NCBI GenBank assembly: GCA_029216955.1
Contig: JANAVB010012151.1
Coordinates: 38,501 to 102,500, forward strand
Direction of reading: 5' to 3'
Length of the DNA: 64,000 nucleotides
DNA from: Iris pallida
Taxonomy: Eukaryota; Streptophyta; Magnoliopsida; Asparagales; Iridaceae
Shown here: positions 38,246-50,446 of the stretch, piece after piece
Layout of the letters: every line of letters starts with the position of its first letter
Position numbering within the stretch: position 1 is the stretch's first letter
Translations under genes and position numbers: made by a program
The notes under the pieces: model-generated
Databases searched by the model: none
What the model was told of the DNA's origin: nothing
What the model saw: the letters and a program-made list of their open reading frames with translations, nothing else

Positions 38246-38394
38246 GAATGGACGTGAACTGTGGCACCTACGTCCGGTGGATGTCAGCTTCGCGAAGGAT
38301 GATCGGACCCTCGGGGCGATTTTGTGGGCTTGGTATCCTGGAGAGGCGGGCGGATTGGCAGTTGCCTAGGTTCTATTTGGACAGCACAATCCAG
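38246..38394 (+). pseudogene. Captured exon of a GH3 beta-D-xylosidase-like gene
   Basis: The exon is bounded by a pyrimidine tract plus CAG (38231-38245) and by CAG|GTGAGG (38394/38395). Read from 38247 it contains [10 protein letters not shown] and [13 protein letters not shown], then a TAG stop (38367-38369), then VLFGQHNP. These are the C-terminal-domain blocks of plant GH3 beta-xylosidases and related glucosidases (typical family form ILWVGYPGEAGG and FGDHNPGG). The parent enzyme is a secreted cell-wall hydrolase; this fragment is one exon with a stop and cannot act. It lies wholly inside the CACTA. Confidence 0.85.
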
Positions 38395-38627
38395 GTGAGG
38401 TTTTCTCCTTTGTTTCTACAAATCTGTCGTTATCAATCAATATCCATATAGACACGATACGAACTCAGGATACGAACACGGATACGGATAAGTTAAACTT
38501 ACAATAGATTTTACCCAAATAAATAAAGTATATTAAACTTTGTTTTTATCTTTTTCAGGATTTTGCTACATGTTCTGTGGACAGTTTTGATGTGGCCAAG
38601 TTTTGATGTCGACAATTTTGGTAGTTG

Positions 38628-38783
<156 letters not shown>

Positions 38784-40970
38784 TACGTATTTGGATATTC
38801 AATGTAATGAAGATGTTGATATGTACTCTATTTTGAGAAATGTAATAAAGATGGTGATATATAATGTTAAGTTTTTGGAATGTAATATATACTGTACAGT
38901 ATAGAGCATTATAAATATGCTAATTTGAATAGTATAAGTGTTATAAATGTGCTGCATTGAGCCTATACATATTATCTATTCATAACGTTCTAAAATTGTT
39001 CTGAATTGTGCACTATATAGTAACTATTCGTAACGCTTTTATAGAAACTATTTATGACGGTTTTTTTTATAATGATTTTAAAAAATATTTATAACACCCG
39101 TTTTCATAACGGTTGCTTTGAAAAAAAAGCGTCATGGTTTGTCATTAATGACGCTTTTTAGCCGTCATTAATAGGGTTTTTTGTTGTAGTGTAGTCAAAT
39201 CGAATCCGAAAATCACCCAATGAGTCTCATGTGCCATTTGCAAATAAATAGCACATGGAAACTCGATTGAGTGGAACACCCTTGGCATGTGTGTCGTAGG
39301 CTCAAAATGGGTCAAAATCATATATTGGGTCAAATAGTTTTGATCTAAGTCGGGTCCGGAACTCAAGTTGGAAGTTAGGTCTAGGATCACCGTAAACGGT
39401 CAATTGGCCTAAATTGATCTGAAGTTGTGCAAAATCAAAAGAATGTTCAGAAACAAATTTGGATGGGACATGATATACCAAATTGAAGGTAAACCTTTCT
39501 ATTTCAAAACTAATGAAGGACGTTTCGAAAGATTGGTATGTCTCGTGCTCCAAAATTAAAGTTACATAAAAGTATATATATAGTCATAATGATATAAAAT
39601 CTAGTTTAAAATTTAAATAACTATACTAAATAAACAAAAATAAAATTTAAAATAATATCCAAAAATCAGGGGGCTTGCAGTTACTATCTTCATACCACAA
39701 CTACAATAATAATTGATGAATAAAACAGTAAGATGAAGATCAACCCACATTAAAATGTCAACAACTCGGAGCGAAGTAAAATGATTCTTGATCAAATTTA
39801 TTAGTTTTTTATATACCTTGCCAAATTAATTTCCAAGAATTCTTCAAAATTATGGGAAAAATATTATTATTTTTTAAATTATAGATTGGCCTATAGGACG
39901 ATTGGAACATCAATCCCAGTTAGTTTCAAATAAAATTTCACAACTCAAAGGAATCACTCTTGCAAAAAAAACATGATTATCGATCAAAAAATTGGACAAC
40001 TTCTCATTATAAACCATGGCATCAAAACAAATTAGGTCAATGTTAGAAAATGTGTACGAACTTCACTTGTAATTATTGAGAGAAAAATGTCACAATGCAA
40101 ATTGAAGCAAATTGTTAGATGAAGCCACATGTAACGCTTGTCAACATGGCCAAGATGAAGGAAGCTGAAACAACCCATTTTGGAAAAATACAAACATATG
40201 AACTCCATCCAAAACTAGAAAACATAACAAAATTGCCAAAATAACTGCAAACATAGAAAGAAAAGTAGCTATGTAAAGCTTCATGAACCCATGAAGTGAA
40301 AATTTATATAATATCTCTTGTTCATATCTTCTCATCAAGGTTCATAGTTTTTTGTGCCAGTATGCATCACCATCCCAAACTTGATATGTAATGCTATTTC
40401 CAAATTCCTATTATGCACCAAATACTCATGACAATTATCATCATTAATCTGTAAAAAAATATAGCAATTTCAGAAAATATATAGGACATACCTCATCCTG
40501 ATGATCTAGGCCTGTCGACAAAGCACCACGCCGTATATGATCGTCGTGAGCATTGTGCTCGTACCAACATAGTAGCATAGTGATGCAGCGGCAGAAGGTA
40601 TAGCACTTGTATTCAATCTTGTTATTTTATTTTATTTTACTTTATTTTATTTTATTGTTATTAGTATATAAAGGATTTGAGATTTGTCGGGAATGTGTGA
40701 TCGGTCTAGGTTATATGTAGCGTGATATTTTTGTCGTGTATGTGGGTTTCAATTGTCTGTGTCCATATCCCTACACGTATTTGAATCCCTACACTAAAAG
40801 GATGACAAAAAATCGGCCAGAAAGCATACAACAGGTCCAAATACCACACAGGGATCTTAATGATCTATTGGTGAACAATCCCCCTTCAACTGGTGGTCGA
40901 ATAGAGGACATACCTGAAGGTGCACAATAGCTTGATTCAGTGTAACATGGTCCTAGTAGGCAGGTGCTTA

Positions 40971-41152
40971 CCTTGAGGCTCTAAAATAACCATTTGAGGA
41001 CTCTTCTTTAAAAGTCAACTGATCGTTGATATTCAGGTTGAGGGTGCCATAAGGAATAATGGATGGCAGATACTTGAAGACACCGAACAAGTTTGTTATG
41101 GCAGTGAGGACCAAAGGCGTAGTTGGTACCCAAAAGGGGTTGGTCCTCAAGA
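40971..41152 (-). other. Exon-like block, unidentified protein fragment
   Basis: On the minus strand an acceptor-like TTATAG precedes 41152 and a donor-like AAG|GTAAGC follows 40971. The frame between encodes NPFWVPTTPLVLTAITNL and continues without a stop to ...SSNGYFRASR. I do not recognise the family. Part of it (about 41089-41123) is repeated with changes at 62755-62789, so the piece exists twice in this host segment. Confidence 0.35.
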
Positions 41153-41410
41153 CTATAATTAGGAGTGTGCAGTAGCCAGTATGTACATGAGGCAAGTTTG
41201 TAGTCTATGATTGGGACTTTTTATTTGAAATATAATAAATAAGGGAAAATAAGACAATACAACAGGTGAGAAGAGTCAAGGAGGGGAATATTTTATAGAG
41301 GTTATTCAGGTGGCAGTGATGCATAACAACCTAACATTCAAGTTGTCCCTCTTCAAGGTTATTCAGGTTGTGCTGAGCATTGCTGATTGCATGTGATTGG
41401 TTGGAGTATG

Positions 41411-41540
41411 GTGAATCAACATGAAGAAATATTTATTAAAGAAGAGAAAGGGGAGAGAGGCATGCTAAATCCAGGCTTGAATCAAGATGAAGAAATATTA
41501 CAGGAGAGGAAGGGGAGAGAGGCATGCTAAATCCAGGCTA
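41411..41540 (+). repeat. ~65-bp tandem duplication
   Basis: TGAATCAACATGAAGAAATAT...GGGGAGAGAGGCATGCTAAATCCAGGCT is followed directly by a second copy, TGAATCAAGATGAAGAAATAT..., with a few differences. Confidence 0.9.
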
Positions 41541-41830
41541 TCTCTTGTGTTTGACCATAAATCTACCGCTACAAATTTTGTATGAAAATCCTCGAATGAC
41601 ATTCTCCCCCCAACCAACTCCTTCAACTGCGAACCCCAGTAGTGATCCACTGTACCCGACTTCCATTGGTTTCAAAGAGTAAGAGAATGAGGTGAATGAC
41701 AAGTAATATATATATAGGAGGAAAGATGACTGAGGTGTTAAGGTTTATTTTGGAAGGCTAGGTTTCATATAGTAAGACCAGGGCAAGTATATGTGATATA
41801 TATTTACAATAAAGGTGATTGTTTTTAGTT

Positions 41831-41950
41831 TAGATCCCAGAGAGCAATGCAAATTGAAAGACATAGGAACTAAACTGAAATTGTTCTTTCTTTTTTAGAT
41901 CCTAGTAAGCAATGCAAATTGAAAGACAATGGGAACTAGACTGAAATTCT
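41831..41950 (+). repeat. ~65-bp tandem duplication
   Basis: AGATCCCAGAGAGCAATGCAAATTGAAAGAC... is repeated as AGATCCTAGTAAGCAATGCAAATTGAAAGAC..., each copy running to ACTGAAATT. Confidence 0.85.
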
Positions 41951-43414
41951 ATTACAAAATCAGGAAGGTCATATTTCCTAGGATTAGGTTGGTGTTGGCC
42001 TGTCAAGCATAGGCAGATAACGGGTTCAAGTGAGCACAAAGAGAAATTTGCTTCACAAATATCAACATAACTGGGATGAGACTCAACCTTACCTGAGACA
42101 GTACCATCTACGGATTGGTCGGTAACCCAGAATTGAATTGTTCCGACCTAATTTAGGCCTAGTTTTTTAACAGATCTCCCACTACCTATTATAATAAATA
42201 GGTAATGTTGGGGCAAACCAAAAAAATTTTGGTAGAGCCGGATCAAAGTGCCGGCTAGGTAAGTATCCAGTAGTAATAGTAGTTGTTACGAACCTTGTAG
42301 AACATCCCGGTGTTATTATCATTAAGTTACCAAAAGATTCAGGTTTTTTTCCTAATTTTGCATTGTTTTCACAAAATTATAAAACTCCATTGCCTATTAA
42401 AGGTGTCCAAAGGTAACGTAAGTGTAAACGACCAATTTAAAATCAAATACCATTTTGTGAGATCTATCAACGTCACTTATAAGCCCATTTGTGTGTTGAG
42501 ATAATGTTGCACAACAAAAAAAGATCAAATAAGATATGTAACAAAACAGAACAACAGTAATTCAGTCCCAAGACCTACATAGAAGTGTCTTTCTTTACAA
42601 TATAAAATGAATGCTCATATTTGAATGAAGGCATAAAAAGTATTACTCACCATAGCATTATGAGATTTTGGCTCAGTAATTTTCGTTCCTAGCTCATGAA
42701 TCTACATATTCAGAAAAAACACATGTTGGCCGCAAGCAATAAATATTAGATGCAAAGATCAAGTATCTCATCGATCTCTTTTTGCTCTCTGTATATCTAA
42801 ACTTTTGCACTTAAATACGAACTTATATACATGAATACAAAGCAAATGCACATCATATTCACGTGTAGATGTACAAGGGAATGATTAACTGGTAGTTAAA
42901 GGTAGAAGATGAGAAAAGGAGATTTTCTAAAGACAGTAACGTCATTAAGAAATTTCAATTCATTCATGCGCTTTCATTTTAATCAAGGTGAATTTCTTAA
43001 GAGACCTTCCAGTTTAACCAGAACTTTATGTTCTCGTAACTAAACTAGTATCTCTAATCTAGAAACTCACTTATTTTTCTGTATGGTGTTGGTCATGTCC
43101 AAAAGAAATTTTATTCTAAATAGGGTTATAAAAAGACATAAACTACATATTATACCAGATCTTAACAATAGCCAGAAACATTTCACAAAAGGTACCTGAT
43201 CAAAATTTTAAAAAAACTCTGAGGACCATGTTCACATCATCTTGGATGGGTGTTATTGTATATACATTTGAAAGCACATAAATGTTGTTCGCTTGGGTGG
43301 GTGTTCCGTAAACATTTGCAAGAAGAAAGCTACAAATCTTGCTTATAAAGGAAATATGTCGTTGTCATATTAACTAAGACCAGAGCATGACTGCCATAAT
43401 TTTCCAATCCTTAA

Positions 43415-44191
43415 TGTAATGCCCTGAATCCGTTGCGGAGCACGGTGCGGGCTAGCGGTCGAATGTCGAGTCGGATGAGAATTGGGGAACTTTACTTGGG
43501 GAAACTTTACCAGGATCGTGGGATAATGAATTGAGATCCTTTCCTCATTATGGATTGGACTCTTTTGAAATGATGCCCAAGATGCAGTGGCGCACGTCTT
43601 GGGGGAAGAGTTCTATATAAGAGTCGCTTGCCCCGAGACCGTTGCCCTGCTGGTTTTCGTTGTCACTTTTGCTGTTGGCTTTTGTGTGCATTTTCGTGAT
43701 TGTTTTCGTTTAATGTTTTCATGGATTTACTTTCACTGTCTACGTATTTCATATCGAATCACTGAGAGAAAGAGAAGAAGTATGCTGACCAGACGTTGGT
43801 GCCAATGTAGGTGCTAACGTAGTGAACCGAGCTTGACGTTGCATGGAATACCTCTTTCTCTCGGCAATTCACCAACAAGTGAGTGGCTTTGATCCTTCGA
43901 CGATCCTTGATCTTCGCGCATAACAATGGTAGACTTGTTATTGCGTTCGGTGCTTAACAAAAGATGCCTAGTAATAATACAGAAAATATAATGAAAGATA
44001 AATTATCACATGGCTAGGCTTATGTTGTAAATCGAATGATGCTCGTATGCTATATGAATTGTTTAACAGGTGATACAAAGACCCAAGTATTGGGCGGTAA
44101 GTATATCGGACTTCGGTTTGAAATAATGGGTTAAACATGAATAGTCCCTTGGTAGGATGAACGAATATGCGAGCCTATGGCTCAAAGTAAG
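43415..44191 (+). repeat. 5' LTR of G, first part
   Basis: It matches 60443-61220 of the 3' LTR and has a TATATAA box at 43614-43620. It ends at CTCAAAGTAAG, where element L entered (TSD GTAAG 44187-44191). The LTR resumes at 54472. Confidence 0.92.
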
Positions 44192-45154
44192 TGTAACACC
44201 CTGTTTTCTGAAATTAGGAATTTTTGAAAATTTATTATTTTTTATTATTTATTAATGGTATTTTAGTCATGGTATGATTTTTGGTGATTTTAGTTAATTT
44301 AAAATTATTTTCTAAGTCATGGTTTATGACTTTGTGATCTTACTAGTATAACCTCAGTGTAACCCTAGTTTTCATAACCTAGAGACTAACCATGATCATG
44401 TGAGCCTAGCCATAGGTTTAGAACATCATTTTAGTGGTTTTTAGCCTAAGGGGTATTTTGGTAATTTTCTAGGAATTAAGTAGGATTAGTGAGATTTTAC
44501 TATTCATGGACTTTTGGTTAGTGACTTGATAATCCCTAACCTAGTTACCCTAATCTATAGGTTAAACCCTAACCTAGAATGACTAAGAGGATTAGATATT
44601 CATGGTTGTCAAAGCTATACAAATATCTAGATATTACTTATAGGATATTTTCCTTGTTTTATGCAAAATATCCAAAACCCTTTACCAAAAGTCCTTCCCT
44701 TAGCTTGTAAGCAAGCCAAGGACAACCCCCCATGCCTTGGCCATGCCATGGCCGGCCAAGACACCCCCCCCCCCTTGGTTGATCATTCCTATATATTTAG
44801 TTCATTTCCTTGCATCAAATTTTACATGTTTTAAATCATTGTAAATAGCCTTTTCTTGAGAAATTCATAACTCTCAACATAGTGATCCAAATCACTTCAA
44901 ACCTCTTGCATTGGGTTCCTACAACCTAGAGGGTGCTAAGGGAGGCTAGCAAGTTGGACACAAGGACTTGGACACACCCATAAGTGGACTTGGACACCCC
45001 CTCATTTATTGAGTTTTCAAGGATTTTGCACATATAGGTAAATGTCTCTAAACCATATTAATATTGTAGTTTTTCTTCATAAATGCATGCATATAGGTGT
45101 ATACTAGCTGTGGGTAAAGTTTGGTGAAATCTAGGAATCGTTTGGTGTCGTATC

Positions 45155-45990
45155 GGACACGTATCCTACATATAAAACCCTATTTATGTTCACTGTTTTT
45201 GCACACTGTCACATTGATAACACACACTGTTTTGTAAAACTTTTTGAACCAAAACCTAGTCCTAGGTTCCCTAAACCTAACCGTAAAACACTGAGCACAA
45301 GTTGGGTTGTGTCGTGTCCAAAATCTGGACACGAAGCTCTCAGTTTCAACACACAGGACACACTGCACAGTGCACTGTAAAAATCCCCTGCTACCAACCC
45401 CTTAGTTCTCCCTACACACGACACTAGGACACGAGAAATTTTGTGGACACGAGGGGGCAATGTCTGCGCACATGCCCCCAAAATTTGGTGTCGCCTCGTG
45501 TCGTGTCGAGTGAGAAATCTCACTCGCACTGGACACGGGCTGTCAGCGCACACACGCACAGACACCAACTTCGAGTGTCTCGTGTCGCACGGACACGACA
45601 CGATGACACCTCGTAGTGACACGAGAGTGTAGCCCTATAGTTGGCGTACACGAGGACACGAGCACGAGGTGCGTCGTGTCCTGTGTCGCGAGCACGAGAT
45701 GTGTGCATCGCTGCACGACGCGGTGCAGAACACTGAGTATCAGTCGATTTCCTTCGACTGATATGGAGTTCGTGGCGTGTCCTGAGGACACGTGGACACG
45801 AGACAGGCTACCTAAACCCTAGACCAACCCTAGGCGAACCCATCCACACGTGCACGAGACTTCTAGACACGTGTGTCGTGTCCTAGAGCTAAGTGCACGC
45901 GTGCACGACGCTGTGACACTGTGACTTACCCGTTTGTGTTTTAAACCCGTGGACACGCCGTGTCGTGTCGTGGTGTCGTGTCAGGCACCT
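45155..45990 (+). repeat. Array of ~23 GACACG/CGTGTC hexamers in LTR1 of L
   Basis: I count about 23 copies of GACACG or its complement in ~840 bp, where less than one is expected. They often lie as facing pairs (CGTGTCCAAAATCTGGACACG at 45312) and include three CACGTG G-boxes (~45790, 45847, 45870). A 10-bp perfect hairpin TATCAGTCGA-TTTCCT-TCGACTGATA lies at 45738-45763. The zone is copied in LTR2 (51410-52245), and a diverged version is in solo LTR S (about 28860-29500). Confidence 0.8.
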
Positions 45991-46723
45991 TGGACACTAG
46001 GGTATGTGTGGGGGGTTGGTTACCAACCCTAGGTTGCGAGCCTTAGCTCGTGTGGTTGCGTGCAAATCGAGTTACCCATTTTCAGGGTAAATTGTGTAGT
46101 TCACTGTTTAGGATAAATTCCAGATTTTAGTAATCGAACTTTGATTCGATTTTAGTAATGTTTTATGTGTTAGACAAGTGTATTTTAGTGAGTATAAGTG
46201 TAGTATACATGTATGTGAGGGTGTGGGTCAAATTCGAGGAGATTTGGGTGTGTGTGGGTGTAGTTATGTGGATATACACATATGTGTGTATATAGGTTAT
46301 GTGTGTGTGTGTTTGGGGGGGGTTTATTTCTGGGTTCCAGAATTCTGGAAAACCCCCCCCCTGTTTCACTCTCTCTCTCACTGTCTCACTCTCTCTCTCA
46401 CTTTGTCTCACTATATATATGTGTGATATATATATAGTTATATATATATGTATTGTATATATATACATGATATATATATATTTATAAATGGTATTAGGTT
46501 TATATATGTAGAAAACAGTGTATATATATATAGGTGTGTGATTGTGTTATGCAAATATGGATTTTGGGTATATAGATAGTGTATGTCTATATATATAGAT
46601 ATATATATATATATATATATGGGACTTATTAGTTATAGGTTTATATGGAAACCTAGACTATGGCCTATGGCCAGGGTTATTGGCCTATGGTTAGGACTAG
46701 CCCTAATGACCCTAAACCCACTT

Positions 46724-46924
46724 GTTGACCCTTGTTGACTAAGGGTTGACCAAAGTCAAACCTAGGTCAAAAGTGACCTAGTTAACCTAGAAATGACTAG
46801 GAATGACCTAAAACAACTAGTTTGACTAGTTTGACTAAAACCCTAACTAGTTGACTAGTGTTGACCTAACTTTGACTAGTTGACTTTAGAATTGACCAAG
46901 AGTTGACTTTTGACCAGATTGACC
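46724..46924 (+). promoter_or_regulatory. Cluster of ~15 W-box (TTGAC) cores in LTR1 of L
   Basis: Thirteen TTGAC(C/T) and two GTCAA occur within 201 bp; about 0.4 would be expected by chance. LTR2 has the same cluster (about 52979-53179) with one core lost by substitution. W-boxes are WRKY factor sites used in defence and stress responses; a role for this LTR is inferred. Confidence 0.65.
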
Positions 46925-48207
46925 TAGAATCATGTAGTTTGCATAGTAGACTTCATATTTACTATTTAGAACATATTGTGACTTGTGTTGCTCTGATCAG
47001 GAGCCAGACACCTCTCCTCAGACAGCATACTCTCTACAGACATTCATTCAGCAGGCGAGTACATTCTCTGACCGTTTCATACTTGTTCAGGCTTTACTTC
47101 TCGCTCTAGATTACTTTACTTGTTGCTGTCACATTTGTAACACGGATTGGTACTATATGGATCTTTACATGAGATGTTATCCCTCTCGGGAGCATCGGGT
47201 ACTTCATGTTATGTACGTTTCACTATCATCATGTACTCCTATGCTTCCATCATTCATGTGCACTCATGTGATCATGTACTCTCATGTTTACTGAGCTCTC
47301 ATGTATACTATCATGTGCACCCTTTCATGGGCCCCATGTGATATCATGTACAATAACGTAACTTGTATAGATCCTTGTGTATTGATTGGGGAAACGGGGG
47401 AGTAGAAGTGGTCATGTGAATAATTCCAAAGTAGTGTAATCATGTGCAAACTCAGTAGTGTAATCATGTGCAAATTCTAGCCATTCACATGCCTATCTTG
47501 TGCTCTACATCACTAGTCACTTATAGTTCTCTATATACAGTAGATATTTCATTACAGCTATCTCTTTTATAGCGTATATTTCCTTTCAGCAGTTCATGTA
47601 TCTTACTCTATTGCCTGTATCGTATTTCCTAACCTGCTATGCACTGCGTGAGATGTATTGTGCTCGTTCCCGTCCTGATTGGACCTGTTGAAAATATTAC
47701 AGAGGATGAGGATGAGGCCCTGGTGACTACCTATTATGGAGCAGGACTAGATGATACTTATGTTGTGGACCCTCAGCAGGTTCCACCTACAGCTGAGGAG
47801 GATGTTCCAGTAGTCTAGACCAGTTTAGTCTAGGCAGTCTTTCTATATTTACATTTTGTCTCACATTCTGTGTTGTATTTTTGAGATGTGGAGATGTATA
47901 GACTCTTAGACTTTTTGTATTATGAGTTGTCAGTTCTGGATATTATGTTGTACTAGACACTTAGACTTATTCATCTATGATACTGTTCTCTTGAGTTACT
48001 ATCTATCTATCTGTTCTTCATTCTTCTACCTTAGATGTGATTGAGACAGCATATTGTTATATCACCTCCATTCGGAGAGTATAAACTGTACAGGTACTTT
48101 TATATTGTTAGATGATTGACCTAGGACAGCGTTCTACCGCCGATACTGCGGCGTAGGCTGGGCGTTGTTACGTTCTCGTACCCCAACAGTGGGTGCGGGT
48201 CGTGACA

Positions 48208-50446
48208 CGTTTTTAGTGGTGGCCCATGCAGGTCTCGAGTTTATGTAGTGGTATTCGAACTAGAGTATCACTACAGTCTGCGATAGAATTTGAGGAATAG
48301 GCTTAGTGAGAGAGGATGCTCAATCATTGTTAGGATACCTTGAGAGATTCCTGGGATGACCCTTGAGAATCTCATTTGAAATTACGATTTAAACTCCTTT
48401 TCCCTTGATTGAATTTGGTTTTGGAGGATTCACTGTAGAACTTTGAATCCTGGTGTTAGTTGATGATTTTGAAATTTTTGTAGTTGTTGATTTTAATTTC
48501 TTAGTGTTAGATTAATATCTTTTATTCTTAGGGTACTCAATCACAATTATGAGAAAACTCTTATCTGTTCTTGCCATCTAATCCTCTTGCTAATTGCCTT
48601 TCATTAAAATGAACTGTCCTCTCTAATTTGCACCTTGCTTAAACTCCTTCTACCAATCTATGTGATTATATCCCAAACCTGACTTACTCGACATTTTCTC
48701 AAATCAAGACTTATTGGGACCTTTTAACCTTGACCTATGATTTGATCGAACCCTAACTATATTCATCTAGTAGCCTATCTATCCCTAGGACTGTGCTCCT
48801 AAATTATTTACTAGATTCCTGATTAATTTTATTTCATGAGTTAAATTGATCTTCTTCAATTTTTGCATCAATTTGTCACGTCTCGAACTCCCACTTTCTA
48901 TTCTAGATCATTGGACGTCCTTTACCGTGACTTAGATATTCAGAGTATAATACTAGCTGTTACTTCCCAACAAACTTTACGTGTAAGACCTAGACTAGCC
49001 TACCTTCATGTAGGTATTCCATGTCCCACTAAAACCCGTCTCCTTGTACTCTATTTCCTTGACATGATTTTCTGGTCAAATGGCTAAACTATAACCTCTA
49101 CCATGATACTAAATTGATTCTTATTTCAATTAGAGATCCATCTTGGCACAACTCTTCCGACCTGGCATGTGATGGTGTTCTACTTGAACCCTCAAATACT
49201 TAACCTTGTACCTTACCTTGAATGCTTGACCCGATTGGTTAAGGATCTTGGACTATGTATCTTCTTTCATCATTTCCACCCTTACTTATATTTTATGCTA
49301 TAAATTTATCCTTAAGTTTTACAAGCTTATCCTTTCGAGCTTGATCATGATATATTTTATTGGGTGTACACCCACTAATATATTATCTAATCAGAACCGG
49401 CGCATGATGGTCTGATCAACCTATTGCGTTTTGGTTCGCTTTTTCATATATTAATCTACGCGGATGGAGACATAATTAAACTTGCCCTAGAATCTTATCC
49501 GCAACAGCCTTGACAATTCTTCTTGGAATTATTTTATCGCCTATGAACCTCGTATTCGTATACAGTTAAATTAACTTTAATCATGACCTGGATCTTCATC
49601 ATTGGATGCTCGTGCTCATGCTTGATTTCATTGAATTCCCATCTTGCCCAATCTCGATTTATCCTAAAATTGATCAACTTAGATCGTGTCAAGACTAAAA
49701 TCTATTTGTGATTGTTTGTACCTAAATTTTCAATTTTCTTTTTATGGAATGGTAACTTTAATAATTTCTCATTTGTTAATGACCCATTTTCATATAGGAT
49801 GGTAGACGACCCTATAGCCTTGATGATTGTTGTTCCCTTACATTCCCAATTTGGACACCTTAGATTGCTTGTACGTTTTGATACCATAGGAACAGTCTTG
49901 ATCTAGAATGACTAGTGCACTTAGATGAGACCGCAGACTGTCCCATTTAACCTGTCCCCCTGGTACCACTATTGTATCATAATTTCTGGTTCAATCAGGC
50001 CATAGACTCTTCCCACTCTAAAATATGATCATCGTAGGTACATTACCGTGACTTTTAAATTGGAGCACAAGACTAGTTGTTTTCTCAAAACTGACTTCAC
50101 ATACATGACCTAGACATGACATACTACACCCATGACCTTAGTGTCCCACTCAGACATACCATTGTGTGCTTCATTTGCTTAGTACGATTTTTCTGACCCG
50201 AGGCTCCATCCTGATTTACCCCATGGAGTTACTTTTGGCTTCGATTTGAATTAAGGACACCCTATGACCTAAAACTACCAACCAATTTTTGGACATGATC
50301 CAGTATAGGTCTACTACCCATATTTTGCTTATTGACCTTGTATGTTGCCTAGGTAGTGGCTTCGTCCCTGATTGTTGGAGGTTTGACCTAGGAGGAGTAC
50401 GACCATCTAAATTTCGAGGACGAAATTATTTTAAGGTGGGTAGACT
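48208..50446 (+). other. Non-coding internal region of LARD element L
   Basis: PBS-like site at 48217-48233; palindromic AATTTCG-AGGA-CGAAATT at 50410-50427 followed by ATTTTAAGGTGGGTAG. The longest frames (61-74 codons) show no retroviral motif. The block around 49394-49560 is homologous to 11175-11345 in element D. Confidence 0.85.

Larger units (their letters stand above)
39680..43414. other. Host DNA to the right of M (possibly an old CACTA), with exon-like pieces
   Basis: The sequence starts at the outer end of M's LTR and is continuous with 62385 onward once G is removed. It contains a TTTTA-rich run (~40620-40660), an exon-like block on the minus strand (41152->40971), two tandem duplications and a short CCTATT...AATAGG hairpin near 42190. 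No retroviral motif is seen. Because 62385-63688 ends in CACTA-like subterminal repeats, the whole may be the body of a second, older CACTA; its left end was not found. Confidence 0.4.
44192..48207 (+). repeat. LTR1 of LARD element L
   Basis: TATA-like sites lie near 44791 (CTATATATTTAG) and 45172 (CATATAAAACCC). It carries a C-run (~44763-44775), a dense GACACG/CGTGTC zone (45155-45990), TG/TA-rich DNA (46190-46620) and a TTGAC cluster (46724-46924). Several open frames of 60-137 codons recur unchanged in LTR2 only because the LTRs are nearly identical. Confidence 0.95.

Noticed and set aside
45209..45622. A 137-codon minus-strand frame in the L LTR, repeated at 51464-51877
   Set aside because: Its identity in the two copies reflects the near-identical LTRs, not selection; it is made of the GACACG array and has no domain.
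47690..47820. Acidic open stretch near the end of the L LTR (after GACCTGTTGAAAATATTACAG) as a conserved small peptide
   Set aside because: The homologous part of S diverges at all codon positions and hits an early stop, so coding selection is not supported.
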